A stretch of 64,000 nucleotides of DNA from JBHEBG01 sp046557915. Lineage in GTDB: Bacteria > Bacteroidota > Bacteroidia > Flavobacteriales > Flavobacteriaceae. Of the stretch, positions 1 through 8,629 are shown one piece after another. The translations under genes and the position numbers were made by a program. The notes beneath the pieces are model-generated. The model had not been told where the DNA came from. It did not search any database and worked only from the letters and a program-made list of their open reading frames with translations. Every line of letters starts with the position of its first letter. Within the stretch, counting starts at the first letter, position 1. The DNA is taken from NCBI RefSeq assembly GCF_046557915.1, contig NZ_JBHEBG010000001.1, positions 496,001-560,000 of the forward strand, written 5' to 3'.

Positions 1-141
1 ATTACCTACTGGGAAAATCTGGAAGTAATAAAGAATTTTGCAGGGGATGATTATACAAAGGCCAAGTATTATCCCGAAGACCAGAACTTCCTCCTAGAGT
101 TTGAGGAACACGTGCAGCATATGGAAGTTTTCGCATCCTAA
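1..141 (+). CDS. C-terminal fragment of an antibiotic biosynthesis monooxygenase (ABM)-domain-like protein
   Basis: An open frame runs from base 1 to a TAA at 139-141, so the 5' part of the gene lies outside the window. The 46 visible residues contain a YWENLEVIKNFAGDDY stretch, then AKYYPEDQNFLLEFEEHVQH, ending MEVFAS. This resembles the second half of small ABM/EthD-type ferredoxin-like proteins, where a tryptophan- and tyrosine-rich strand precedes the final helix. The fold call is inference from a short fragment. The next gene starts 114 bases downstream on the same strand, so co-transcription is not required. Confidence 0.5.
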   Translation: MTYWENLEVIKNFAGDDYTKAKYYPEDQNFLLEFEEHVQHMEVFAS

Positions 142-255
142 CTATCGGATAAATTCATAGACATATATTTCTAGTATTTAATCAATATTTTAATCCAAAA
201 TCCGTTTCTAATAGAGATGGATTTTTTTATCCCAAACAAAATCGGAAGTAATTAT

Positions 256-1227
256 ATGTTACAAATAGCTAATGTCTCCTTTGCCTATGATGAAGCACCG
301 GTCCTTGCAGATATTAGCTTTGAAGTTGGTAAGGGCGAACACTTGTCCATAATTGGCGAAAGCGGATGTGGAAAGAGCACCTTGCTAAAAATTGTATATG
401 GACTTTTGCATATAAATGTAGGTGAGGTGTTTTGGAACGAAACACGGGTGATGGGGCCCTTGTACAGCCTTGTCCCTGGAGAACCTTATATGAAGTACCT
501 TTCCCAAGACTTTGATTTAATGCCATTTACTACGGTACGGGAGAACGTAAGTCAATATCTATCCGTTTTTGATCTTGAAGAAATGGAAAGGCGTACCCAA
601 GAGCTTCTAAAAATGATAGAAATGGAGGCTTTTGCCAATACCAAAGTGAAAAATTTAAGCGGTGGGCAACAACAGCGCGTGGCTCTTGCCAGAGTGTTGG
701 CCCAAGAACCCGAAATACTTTTATTAGACGAACCTTTTAGCCATATCGATAATTTTAGAAAGAACGGTCTGCGCAGAAAGCTATTCGCTTATTTAAAAAA
801 GCAAGGCATTACTTGTTTAACTGCTACCCATGATTATAATGATGTATTACCCTTTGCAGACCGGGTAATTGTGCTTAAAGATCAGCATATCATTGCAGAC
901 GAACCCACAACAGCGCTATACCAGAACCCAAAAAGCCTATACATTGCTTCCTTATTTGGAGAAGCCAATGAGATTCCCGTAAATATTGTAAAGTCCTATG
1001 CGGATACAAAGAGACGGATTATTGTTTACGCCCATGAGTTTAAAGTTTCGCAAACATCCGGACTCTCGGTAACAGTAAAAAAATGCTATCCCATGGGAAG
1101 CCATTTTTTGGTTGAAGGTTGTTCCGAAGATCAGACCATATATTTTAATTCTTCATTACATTTGGATTCCGAGGCAGAAGTGTTTCTAAACATATCTTTG
1201 GAAACCATAAACAAAAGACTGGTATAA
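256..1227 (+). CDS. ABC transporter ATP-binding protein (Fe3+/polyamine/sulfate-importer type)
   Basis: This 323-residue ATPase would energise an ABC transporter on the cytoplasmic face of the membrane. Visible motifs are Walker A GESGCGKST (residues 34-42), the signature LSGGQQQRVALARVL, Walker B ILLLDEP with SHID, and the switch histidine in TATHDYND. About 100 residues follow the ATPase core, as in PotA/FbpC/CysA-like subunits that carry a C-terminal regulatory domain. I chose the ATG at 256 (MLQIANVSF), which matches the usual start of the domain, over the in-frame ATG at 217. No permease or binding protein is adjacent, so the substrate cannot be inferred. arfB follows 5 bases after the stop and is probably co-transcribed. 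Confidence 0.85.
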   Translation: MLQIANVSFAYDEAPVLADISFEVGKGEHLSIIGESGCGKSTLLKIVYGLLHINVGEVFWNETRVMGPLYSLVPGEPYMKYLSQDFDLMPFTTVRENVSQYLSVFDLEEMERRTQELLKMIEMEAFANTKVKNLSGGQQQRVALARVLAQEPEILLLDEPFSHIDNFRKNGLRRKLFAYLKKQGITCLTATHDYNDVLPFADRVIVLKDQHIIADEPTTALYQNPKSLYIASLFGEANEIPVNIVKSYADTKRRIIVYAHEFKVSQTSGLSVTVKKCYPMGSHFLVEGCSEDQTIYFNSSLHLDSEAEVFLNISLETINKRLV

Positions 1228-1232
1228 GCATT

Positions 1233-1637
1233 TTGGACAAAGCACTCATAGAACAGGAATTGCGGTTTAAGGCCGTTCGCAGCAGTGGTGCGGGAGGGCA
1301 ACACGTAAACAAGGTGGCTACCAAGGTAATGTTGACCTTTGATCTTAATAGCTCCATGGCGCTATCCGATGAAGAAAAAGTACGCTTGCAGGAGAAATTG
1401 GGTCAGCGTTTAACAAAGGAAGGTTTGCTAATTATGCATGGCGATACCACAAGGAGTCAGCATAAAAATAAAGAACTGGTAGTGAAGCGTTTTTTGGAGG
1501 TTATTGAGAATGTGCTGAAAGTCCCAAAAAAAAGAAGAAAAACAAAACCTTCCAAATCGGCCATCGAAAAGCGCTTGAAAGCGAAACAAAAAACTTCGGA
1601 AAAAAAATTGGGTAGAAAAAAGACGGATTTGGACTAA
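1233..1637 (+). CDS. arfB: Alternative ribosome-rescue peptidyl-tRNA hydrolase ArfB (YaeJ family)
   Basis: A codon-independent peptidyl-tRNA hydrolase that rescues ribosomes stalled on non-stop mRNAs. The catalytic GGQ loop is at residues 21-23 in RSSGAGGQHVNKV, as in class-I release factors. The protein is short (134 residues, like the roughly 140-residue ArfB family) and ends in a very basic lysine/arginine-rich tail (KKRRKTKPSK...RLKAKQKTSEKKLGRKK), which in ArfB enters the empty mRNA channel. The start is a TTG at 1233, the only position that gives a normal N-terminus before the GGQ motif. It lies 5 bases after the ABC ATPase stop and converges on a GreA-like gene 5 bases beyond its end. 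Confidence 0.93.
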   Translation: MDKALIEQELRFKAVRSSGAGGQHVNKVATKVMLTFDLNSSMALSDEEKVRLQEKLGQRLTKEGLLIMHGDTTRSQHKNKELVVKRFLEVIENVLKVPKKRRKTKPSKSAIEKRLKAKQKTSEKKLGRKKTDLD

Positions 1638-1642
1638 CGTAA

Positions 1643-2101
1643 TTAAACAATTTTCAAGATTACCCCTTCGTTCCCATTAAAAACAAAAGTATCCTTTTCG
1701 GATTTGCCCAAAAGCACCTTTGCCATAGGTGTATTTACAGAAATACAATAAACCGATAGCTCATTTTCGATATAATTCCCCGCAGATATAGCTATAAAAT
1801 AATTGGCATTATTGGTAAGTACCAAACTTCCCGGACCCACAGTGTTCCCTTCCCTATCCAACGCTGTTTTATGCAGTACATGCTTTATTTTTTCGGCCGC
1901 CGCCAACTGCTGCCCAAACTTCTCGCGCTCTAACTGCAACATGGCACGTCCGGTTTCGTGTTTGTCCCCAGCGCTGCTTTTGGTCTCCGAACCTAGGGCT
2001 TGTACTATTTCTTCCATTTGGCCCTTAATTCCCATAATTCTGTCATCAACAAATTTCATGCAAAATGCAAACAGCTTTTCTTTAAGCACTTTATTACCCA
2101 T
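1643..2101 (-). CDS. GreA/GreB-family transcription elongation factor-like protein
   Basis: A 152-residue protein. The N-terminal half is helical and probably coiled coil (heptad-like stretches around GIKGQMEEIVQAL and LEREKFGQQLAAAEKI). The C-terminal half resembles the FKBP-like domain of GreA, with VGPGSLVLTNNANYFIAIS, then SVNTPMAKVLLGKSEKDTF and a final VILKIV strand. Gre factors bind RNA polymerase and stimulate cleavage of backtracked RNA. Homologues in this group lack parts of the canonical N-terminal acidic tip, so cleavage activity is uncertain. Such proteins are sometimes labelled 3-oxoacyl-ACP synthase in Bacteroidota genomes, but no thiolase motif is present. It converges on arfB with a 5-base gap. 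Confidence 0.7.
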   Translation of the reverse strand: MGNKVLKEKLFAFCMKFVDDRIMGIKGQMEEIVQALGSETKSSAGDKHETGRAMLQLEREKFGQQLAAAEKIKHVLHKTALDREGNTVGPGSLVLTNNANYFIAISAGNYIENELSVYCISVNTPMAKVLLGKSEKDTFVFNGNEGVILKIV

Positions 2102-2180
2102 TCAACAAAAATACGGGAATTGAAGCATAGCCAAGTTTAAGTAATCGAAGAATTATGGGTTAAAATGTATGCCTTTCTAT

Positions 2181-2837
2181 TTAGTTCTTGGCCTCCGAAT
2201 TAAAATGATAGAGGTCCGCCAGTTTGTAGACTAAAAAGTTGATTATAGTATCATCCGTTTCACCATCCAACCACATGGTAAAGACCTCTTTTGTGTTTTC
2301 CTCCTTAAAAAAATCCAGATCATTAGACCTGTTTGGGCTAAAAATATTCCAAGACCTAAGGCCCTCCAACATTTCCCTATGCGCATGATATCTTTTTGTG
2401 GCCAATGCCAAATCGCCCTTTAAATCTTTAGTGTTCTTCTTAAACCCCTGTTGTTTTTCCAACTTAAGTCGCTCATAGGTTTCCCTAAGCCTGTCATCGG
2501 CATTTTCTGCTTGGGCGATTATCTTAAAATATGCTCTAGAGACCAAGAAGTGGTATTTTTCCAAGAAAAGTATATTTTTAGTAGAGGTCGGCATCTCTTC
2601 CTCTAGAGGGACAACCTCATCCGCAGTGCTGGAATACAGGCTAATGTCTTCTGCCAAATCGTTTTCTTTGGTGTTTTGAAGTGAATTAAACCACGCTTCG
2701 GATTTTATGGTTTCCTTCCAGATTTTACGGTATTCGCGTTTAAAGTTTGTAGTGGGAGCCGCACAACTTGCTATTAAAAAAAGTAACGGCAAAGCCATAG
2801 CGGTAATTACAATATAGCAATGTCCATCCCTTTTCAT
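2181..2837 (-). CDS. Hypothetical lipoprotein
   Basis: I do not recognise a family. From the ATG at 2837 the product is about 218 residues. It begins MKRDGHCYIVITAMALPLLF and has a lipobox LIASC followed by AAPTTN, so it is predicted to be exported and lipidated. The in-frame upstream start at 2882 would put 15 residues before the charged region and fits a signal peptide less well. The mature part is rich in charged helix-forming residues (RLRETYERLKLEKQQGFKKNTKDL) and contains a DFFKEENTKEVFTMWLDGET stretch. It lies downstream of the histidine-kinase gene on the same strand, separated by about 205 bases, so a regulatory link is possible but unproven. Confidence 0.65.
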   Translation of the reverse strand: MKRDGHCYIVITAMALPLLFLIASCAAPTTNFKREYRKIWKETIKSEAWFNSLQNTKENDLAEDISLYSSTADEVVPLEEEMPTSTKNILFLEKYHFLVSRAYFKIIAQAENADDRLRETYERLKLEKQQGFKKNTKDLKGDLALATKRYHAHREMLEGLRSWNIFSPNRSNDLDFFKEENTKEVFTMWLDGETDDTIINFLVYKLADLYHFNSEAKN

Positions 2838-3042
2838 AATAGTGTTAATCGTTAGTCTTTGCGCAAAACCTTTAGCCCGCAATAAGCAAGAATATTTGGT
2901 TCATTCTGCATAATCTAACAAGAAACGACTATAATTATAAAAGGAGAAACTAACTCCATCAGCCGTTTGTTTTTTCCGTTCAACAAACAAATTTTGGAGT
3001 AACACCGGTTAGAATCTTAGGAAAGGAAAAACTCATTTTGTC

Positions 3043-4395
3043 TTAATCGAAGACCATTGTAAATGTTGTTTCCTTGTTGGGGAGCGACCTCACCTTTAAA
3101 TTTCCACCGTGCAAACGAATAATCTGCCTAGATAAGCTAAGACCTATTCCGGTACCAGAATTTTTGGTGGTAAAAAAGGGAACGAAAATCTCATCGATCA
3201 ATTCTGGGGGTATTCCTGGACCATTATCGCTAATGGCTATAAAACTCTTTCCATGATTATCTCTTGATGCCAATACCTTAATACGGGCATCAGCGGTATT
3301 GGAAAGTGATTGCAGGGCATTTTTGCTAAGATTAATGAGTACCTGCATAAGTTGCTTCTCATCTACATACAACTCTAGTTCCTTTGGAGCCACCTCAACA
3401 TCAAAAGAAACGGTTTCCGAAAGACCATCTTGGGTTAGAAAAACCTTCACCTTTTCTAGCAACTTAAAGGCTGAGACCAATTCTTTATCTGGCGCTGGGA
3501 TGCTCAGGAAACTCCTATAAGATTGCACAAAACTCATAAGGTTACCCCCTTGCTCCCTAATTACCTGAAGCCCTTTGGTTGTGCTTGTAATATCGGTCTC
3601 TGCCAAATCCTTTTTTGCCACCAAGCCTTCTCCTTTTTTGAAATATTTTAAGATAGATTCCGAAATAGAGGTAATGGGTGCAATGGTATTCATTATTTCA
3701 TGTGTAAGTACCCGTATAAGGCGTACCCAAGAATCGGTTTCTTTTTCCTCCAATTCTTTATGAATATCCTGGACAACCACCAGCAACAAAGGTTCACCAT
3801 CTAATTTTAACGCCGTGGCCTTTAAGGCAAGTTGGGTTTTTTCGCGTTCATTGGTTAGTTGAAAAAGCTTATTGTCAAAAGGACGTAGTTGCGCAAAAAG
3901 GCTATACAACTTCTCGTCTACCTGTCCAAGTTGTTTTATATGATTAAGCGGTTTATGATTTAAAAGCTTTTCCACAGTGGGATTGGCATAAAGAATATGG
4001 CCTTTCTCATTGTAGGTAAGAATACCTATGTTTGCTTGCTTTAAAATTTCCTGATAGTACTGTTCCCTGGTCTGTAACTTTAAATGCACTTCTTGGATAA
4101 GTCCGTTTACCCGGTTGAGGCTATGATTTAATTCTTTAAATGATTTTATCGACACTTTCTCAGGAAACCTGAGGGTAAAATCCTCATTCCGAATGGCATT
4201 AAAAAAATAGGCAATCTTAAGGTTGGTGCTGTTAATATAGGTAATCAACAGGTACGCTTGTAGTACCAGTATAAATGCCAAAAACGACATTAAAAAATAC
4301 CTTTCCCAAAACAGGGCATAAGCTACTCCCAAAGAAGTAAGGGTTATTAGGATTACCCTAAAAATAAGTTGGATGTAAAAATTTCTACTTGCCAT
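3043..4395 (-). CDS. Membrane sensor histidine kinase (NtrB-like, PAS domain)
   Basis: A 450-residue sensor kinase. Two adjacent N-terminal membrane helices (residues about 9-28 and 33-55) are followed by a linker, a PAS domain (about 112-215, including GILTYNEKGHILYANPTVEKLL), a phosphoacceptor helix with His232 in RVLTHEIMNTIAP, and a HATPase domain with N box NLSKNALQSL, G1 DNGPGIP, F box PFFTTK and G2 GTGIGLSLSRQI. The periplasmic loop is almost absent, which suggests sensing inside the membrane or cytoplasm. Its start overlaps the end of the upstream sigma-54 activator gene by 11 bases, so the two are translationally coupled partners. The likely output is the divergent efflux operon. Confidence 0.93.
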   Translation of the reverse strand: MASRNFYIQLIFRVILITLTSLGVAYALFWERYFLMSFLAFILVLQAYLLITYINSTNLKIAYFFNAIRNEDFTLRFPEKVSIKSFKELNHSLNRVNGLIQEVHLKLQTREQYYQEILKQANIGILTYNEKGHILYANPTVEKLLNHKPLNHIKQLGQVDEKLYSLFAQLRPFDNKLFQLTNEREKTQLALKATALKLDGEPLLLVVVQDIHKELEEKETDSWVRLIRVLTHEIMNTIAPITSISESILKYFKKGEGLVAKKDLAETDITSTTKGLQVIREQGGNLMSFVQSYRSFLSIPAPDKELVSAFKLLEKVKVFLTQDGLSETVSFDVEVAPKELELYVDEKQLMQVLINLSKNALQSLSNTADARIKVLASRDNHGKSFIAISDNGPGIPPELIDEIFVPFFTTKNSGTGIGLSLSRQIIRLHGGNLKVRSLPNKETTFTMVFD

Positions 4396-5758
4396 TTACA
4401 CCCATTTTCTTTATTTTATTATAAAGTGTTTGCCTAGTGATACCAAGTTGTTCCGCTGCGGCACTATAATTACCATCGTGTTTGCTTAGCGCATTGGTTA
4501 TCATAAGCTGTTCCATCTCGCTTAAGGTGGCCGGGCCGGTATCCATTGGGGTTATGCTCTTGGGGTTCAACAGAAAATCGGCTGGTTTCAAAACATTTCC
4601 CTCGCATAAGATAACCGCTCTTTCTACCGTATGTTGTAGCTCTCTAATGTTTCCTGGCCAAGTGTATGCCATTAATCGCTCTTGTGCCAAGTTGTTTATT
4701 CTCAGTCCTTGTTTATCATATTTTTGAGAGAACCGCTTTAGGTAAAAATCGGCCAAAATCAATATATCACCTTCGCGTTCGCGTAGGGCGGGCATGGATA
4801 TATGTATGGTATTTATCCTATACAATAGATCCTCCCTAAAGAGACCCTCTGCTACCATTTGGTCCAAATTACAATTGGTGGCACATACCAATCTAATATT
4901 AACGGGGATGGGGGTATTAGAGCCTACACGTACTACAACCCTATTTTGAATAGCGGATAACAATTTTGCCTGCGTTTGCAAGGAAAGGTTCCCAATTTCA
5001 TCCAAAAACAATGTGCCTCCATGAGCGGCTTCAAACTTACCCGCACGATCTTCCTTTGCATCGGTGAACGCACCCTTTAAATGCCCAAAAAGTTCACTTT
5101 CAAATAAGGTTTCGGAAATAGATCCCATGTCCACAGCTATAAAAATCTCGTCTTTCCTTTTAGACATTCTATGTACTTCCCGGGCAATAAGTTCCTTGCC
5201 CGTACCATTTTCTCCGGTTATTAGCACATTTACATCTGTCTTTGCCACTTTTCGGGTTAAATTTAGGACAGACGATAGTGCTTTTGAGTTACCTACAATG
5301 TAATTCTTGTCCTGATTTATAACCTGCTTTAAGTTGCTTTCTTTCTGCTTTAGTAGCCTTATTTCCTTTTGTGATTTCCGCAGCTTATAGGCCGATTTAA
5401 CCGTGACTAAAAGTTTCTCATTGTTCCAGGGTTTAAGAATAAAGTCGCTGGCCCCTTCCTTTAGGGCAACTACTGCAAGGTCTATTGCACCATAAGCAGT
5501 CATCATAATTACCGAGGTATGCGGTGCTTTTTTCTTTATTTCCTTAAGCCAAAAAAGTCCTTCATTCCCTGTATTGACCCCTGCGGAAAAATTCATGTCC
5601 AGTAACACAATATCAAAGCTGGCCAAATTAGGGAAAGAAGAAATTTGATTGGGGTTAGAAATTGTTTGCACTCCGCTATATTCGTGCTGCATCAGAATTT
5701 CCAGAGCGCTTAGTACACTTTTGTTGTCATCAACTATTAAAATCTTACCATCTGTCAT
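4385..5758 (-). CDS. Sigma-54-dependent response regulator (NtrC family)
   Basis: A 457-residue three-domain activator. The receiver has acidic pocket D10/D11, phosphoacceptor D54 in VLLDMNF and K109 in LKPW. The AAA+ domain has Walker A GENGTGKE (182-189) and Walker B FLDEIG (251-256). The C-terminal Fis-type helix-turn-helix reads NYSAAAEQLGITRQTLYNKI. The sigma-54-contacting loop reads GAFTDA (229-234) rather than the canonical GAFTGA. The protein should bind an upstream site and use ATP to open sigma-54 promoters. It is co-transcribed with the overlapping kinase gene and is divergent from tolC, whose upstream region carries a sigma-54-type promoter and a palindrome. Confidence 0.95.
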   Translation of the reverse strand: MTDGKILIVDDNKSVLSALEILMQHEYSGVQTISNPNQISSFPNLASFDIVLLDMNFSAGVNTGNEGLFWLKEIKKKAPHTSVIMMTAYGAIDLAVVALKEGASDFILKPWNNEKLLVTVKSAYKLRKSQKEIRLLKQKESNLKQVINQDKNYIVGNSKALSSVLNLTRKVAKTDVNVLITGENGTGKELIAREVHRMSKRKDEIFIAVDMGSISETLFESELFGHLKGAFTDAKEDRAGKFEAAHGGTLFLDEIGNLSLQTQAKLLSAIQNRVVVRVGSNTPIPVNIRLVCATNCNLDQMVAEGLFREDLLYRINTIHISMPALREREGDILILADFYLKRFSQKYDKQGLRINNLAQERLMAYTWPGNIRELQHTVERAVILCEGNVLKPADFLLNPKSITPMDTGPATLSEMEQLMITNALSKHDGNYSAAAEQLGITRQTLYNKIKKMGVNGK

Positions 5759-5811
5759 TGTTCCTCAATTATATAACCAGGTTTAAAGCTACTAATCACA
5801 CATCAGTTTTT

Positions 5812-5843
5812 CAAAAAAGTGTAAAATAATTTTACGCTTTTTG
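5812..5843. promoter_or_regulatory. Palindrome, candidate activator-binding site for the NtrC-type regulator
   Basis: The core at 5819-5837 is GTGTAAAAT, a central A, then ATTTTACGC, with one mismatch in nine pairs. It is extended outward by CAAAAAA on the left and CTTTTTG on the right. It lies in the divergent gap, about 90 bases upstream of the sigma-54-like promoter of the efflux operon, which is the usual place for an enhancer site of this activator class. Because both flanking genes diverge, it is not a terminator. Binding is inferred. Confidence 0.5.
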
Positions 5844-5919
5844 TATAACTATTTGACACTCTGAATCTCATTACAAAAAAATATCCATTTACATCATTGA
5901 TTATAAGCAGGTTATGTTT

Positions 5920-5936
5920 TTGGCACAAGAGTAGCT
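5920..5936 (+). promoter_or_regulatory. Sigma-54 (-24/-12) type promoter for the efflux operon
   Basis: TGGCAC at 5921-5926 is followed by 5 bases and TAGCT at 5932-5936. The sigma-54 consensus is TGGCAC-N5-TTGCA/T, so only one position differs. A start about 12 bases past the GC would fall near 5947, just before the tolC ATG at 5961. The neighbouring gene for a sigma-54 activator supports the assignment. Confidence 0.6.
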
Positions 5937-5960
5937 AAGCTTATGGCATAGTATTCTAAT

Positions 5961-7298
5961 ATGATTAATAAAAATTACATTTTCTTCTTTTGGCTGTTGT
6001 TTTCAGGATCTTTGATTGCACAGGAAAACTGGTCGTTGGACGATTGCGTTGCCTACGCCATAGAGCATAATCTACAACTAAAAGAATTTAAGTACAATGC
6101 CGATTCTGGCAAGGAAACTTATAGGCAATCTGTTAGAAACCTCTTGCCGGGCCTAAGTGGGTCTTCGGATTACAATATACGTTTTGGTAGATCTATAGAT
6201 CCTAACAATAATGATATTGTTAATACCGAGTTCTTTTCTAACAATTACTCTTTGGACGCTTCCGTAGATCTTTTCCAAGGGTTCCAAAAACTAAATGCTA
6301 TTAGAGCGTCCAAGTTTCTTTATAAAGCATCCATGGAAGATGTTTTGCAGCAAAAGTACCTATTGGCCTTTCGGGTTATGTCCGCATTTTACAACATTAG
6401 GTTTTTTGAAGGCCTAAAGGCAATCTCCGATGAACAAGTGGCCATCTCCCAAGCCAACTACAACTTGGTGAAAAAACAAATAGAATTGGGGCTAATGGCC
6501 GGCGCAGATCTATATGAAGCAGAGTCTTCATTGCTTACGGATAAGCTGGCGGCCACTCAAAATGAAAATCAACTAGCTGCTGCCCGTCTTAGTTTAGCCC
6601 AGGAGATGAATCTGGAAGATGTAGACAACATTTCGTTGAGAACCACCTTGGATGAAGTAGCCCAAGAGGCTCAGCCAATGGATGTAGACTCCGTTTACAA
6701 TACGGCAAAAGGCTTTATCCCTCTAATAAAGGCAGAACAATTAAGGGTCCAAGCGGCCCAAAAGAACTTGGCGGTCTCTAGGGGAAGGCTGTACCCTTCA
6801 TTATCGGTCTTCGCAGGCTTTGGAACTGGATATTTTGAAACCAATGTGGACGATTTCGGAGAAGTTATTCCCTATCGCACGCAAATATCCGATAACATAT
6901 CAAAAATTGTTGGTATTTCCTTAACCGTGCCTATCAGTAGTGGATGGTCTTTGAGGTCTGGAATAAAACAACAAAAAATAGCACAGCTACGTGCAAAGAA
7001 CAATCTAGACATTCAAGAGCAAGAGCTCTATCAACTAATACAACAACTGGTACAGGAGAATAAAGCACTAATTGTAGAATATGAGCAGGGTATACAACGT
7101 GTGGCGGCACAGGACCTTGCCTTTAGCATAGCACAAAAAAGATATGAAAAAGGCTTAATAAACGCCTTGGATCTAAATACGGCAAAAAATTTAGCAGCTA
7201 ACGCAAAGAACGAAAATCTCTTGGTTAGTATTCGTTTAAAAGTGAACGAAAGCACGCTTGCCTTTTATAGGGGATTGCCAATCTTTAATATTAATTAG
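5961..7298 (+). CDS. TolC-family outer-membrane efflux protein
   Basis: A 445-residue protein with a signal peptide (MINKNYIFFFWLLFSGSLIA, then QENWSLDDCVAYAIEHN). The opening WSLDDCVAYA motif and two internally similar long-helix halves are typical of TolC/OprM proteins. Visible features include QYLLAFRVMSAFYNIRF in the first half and ISLTVPISSGWSLRSGIKQ with RYEKGLINALDLNTAKN in the second. It forms the outer-membrane and periplasmic tunnel of a tripartite pump. It is the first gene of the operon, with hlyD 16 bases downstream, and sits behind a sigma-54-type promoter. Confidence 0.92.
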   Translation: MINKNYIFFFWLLFSGSLIAQENWSLDDCVAYAIEHNLQLKEFKYNADSGKETYRQSVRNLLPGLSGSSDYNIRFGRSIDPNNNDIVNTEFFSNNYSLDASVDLFQGFQKLNAIRASKFLYKASMEDVLQQKYLLAFRVMSAFYNIRFFEGLKAISDEQVAISQANYNLVKKQIELGLMAGADLYEAESSLLTDKLAATQNENQLAAARLSLAQEMNLEDVDNISLRTTLDEVAQEAQPMDVDSVYNTAKGFIPLIKAEQLRVQAAQKNLAVSRGRLYPSLSVFAGFGTGYFETNVDDFGEVIPYRTQISDNISKIVGISLTVPISSGWSLRSGIKQQKIAQLRAKNNLDIQEQELYQLIQQLVQENKALIVEYEQGIQRVAAQDLAFSIAQKRYEKGLINALDLNTAKNLAANAKNENLLVSIRLKVNESTLAFYRGLPIFNIN

Positions 7299-7314
7299 CA
7301 AGAATTACAGTAAA

Positions 7315-8565
7315 ATGGATATACAATTAGAAAAGAAAAAAGGGTTAAGGCCAAAACATTATGGTTACATCGCCATTGGGTTGATTTTGCTCTTCGCCGG
7401 TTACAAAATGGTGTTCGGTAATTCGGTTACTACATTTAGGACCGAAAAGGACAAACTATCCATTAGTGAGGTTGTGGAGGGCAAATTTGACGATTACATC
7501 ACCATAAATGGCAACGTTGCCCCGATTACCACTATTTATATGGATGCTTATGAAGGGGGCCGAGTTACGGAAAAACTCATTGAGGAAGGTGCCATGGTAA
7601 AAAAGGGCGATATTATCCTAAAACTCGAAAACAGTGGTCTTTACGAACAAATTTTGGCGAGTGAAAGTAATTTGGCCCTAAAACAAAACGATTTGCGTTC
7701 TACCAAGCTAACCTTCGATTCTAGACAGGTAGAGGGCAAAAAAGACTTGGTAAGTGCCGTATACAACCTCCAAAGATTGGAAAGGAACTATGAGCAAAAC
7801 AAGGCATTGTATGAAGACGAACTAATCTCTAAGGAAACATTTCTATTATCCAAGGAAAATTATGAACTCTCCAAAAAACAGCACGAGATCATTAAACTAC
7901 AAACCGAGCAAGACGATGCGCTGCGCCGTACCTCACTTTCTGGTTTGGATAGCGATTTAGTGCGTATGCAAAAAACTCTTTCCATGGTCTATGAGCGGTT
8001 AGACCACCTAAACGTACGTGCCCCAGCCGATGGCCAGTTGGGTTTTTTGGATGCCGAAATAGGCCAGAATATTTCCCAGGGACAGCGTATTGGGCAATTA
8101 AACGTACTTACAGATTATAAAATTGAAGCTGCCATTGACGAGCATTACATAGATCGGGTAATACGAGACCTAACCGCTTCTTTAGAGCGCAACGAAACCG
8201 AGTACATTTTAAGATTACGCAAGGTATACCCAGAAGTAAGAAATGGCAGGTTTAAAGTTGATCTTGTTTTTAAGGCTCAAAAACCCGAAACCATACGCAC
8301 GGGGCAGAGTTACAACATAAAGCTTCAGTTAGGCGAGTCTAGCGATGCCCTTTTGCTTCCAAAAGGAAGTTTTTTCCAAAGCACCGGAGGACAATGGGTA
8401 TTTGTAATAGACCCTTCGGGCGACTTTGCCCTGCGCAGATCTATTCGCATTGGGAAACAGAATTCCAGGTTTTACGAAGTTTTAGACGGCTTGGCCCCTG
8501 GAGAACAAGTGCTAACCTCCAATTATGATAGCTTTGGAGAGGCCGAAAAAATAGTATTGAAATAA
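7315..8565 (+). CDS. HlyD/MacA-family periplasmic adaptor protein
   Basis: From the ATG at 7315 the protein has 416 residues. The start MDIQLEKKKGLRPKHYG leads into a single membrane anchor (about 17-34), whereas the in-frame ATG at 7258 lies inside tolC. It continues with a biotinyl-lipoyl-like strand pair (VAPITTIYMDAYEGGRVTEK and EEGAMVKKGDIILKLE), a long coiled-coil hairpin, the second lipoyl half (RAPADGQLGFLDAEIGQNIS) and a beta-barrel plus membrane-proximal domain. It bridges the inner-membrane ABC transporter and the TolC-like channel encoded immediately upstream. It is followed by the ATPase gene 64 bases downstream. Confidence 0.92.
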   Translation: MDIQLEKKKGLRPKHYGYIAIGLILLFAGYKMVFGNSVTTFRTEKDKLSISEVVEGKFDDYITINGNVAPITTIYMDAYEGGRVTEKLIEEGAMVKKGDIILKLENSGLYEQILASESNLALKQNDLRSTKLTFDSRQVEGKKDLVSAVYNLQRLERNYEQNKALYEDELISKETFLLSKENYELSKKQHEIIKLQTEQDDALRRTSLSGLDSDLVRMQKTLSMVYERLDHLNVRAPADGQLGFLDAEIGQNISQGQRIGQLNVLTDYKIEAAIDEHYIDRVIRDLTASLERNETEYILRLRKVYPEVRNGRFKVDLVFKAQKPETIRTGQSYNIKLQLGESSDALLLPKGSFFQSTGGQWVFVIDPSGDFALRRSIRIGKQNSRFYEVLDGLAPGEQVLTSNYDSFGEAEKIVLK

Positions 8566-8629
8566 GGATATTAATAATCAATCAAACTTCAACCGGTCCA
8601 CAGTCCGAAGAAGTAAATTAATAAGCACA

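Noticed and set aside
1643..2101. Labelling as 3-oxoacyl-ACP synthase
   Set aside because: This label is common for homologues, but no catalytic Cys/His/Asn motif or thiolase fold is visible. The C-terminal half resembles GreA/GreB.
5812..5843. Palindrome as a terminator
   Set aside because: Both flanking genes point away from it, so there is no transcript to end.
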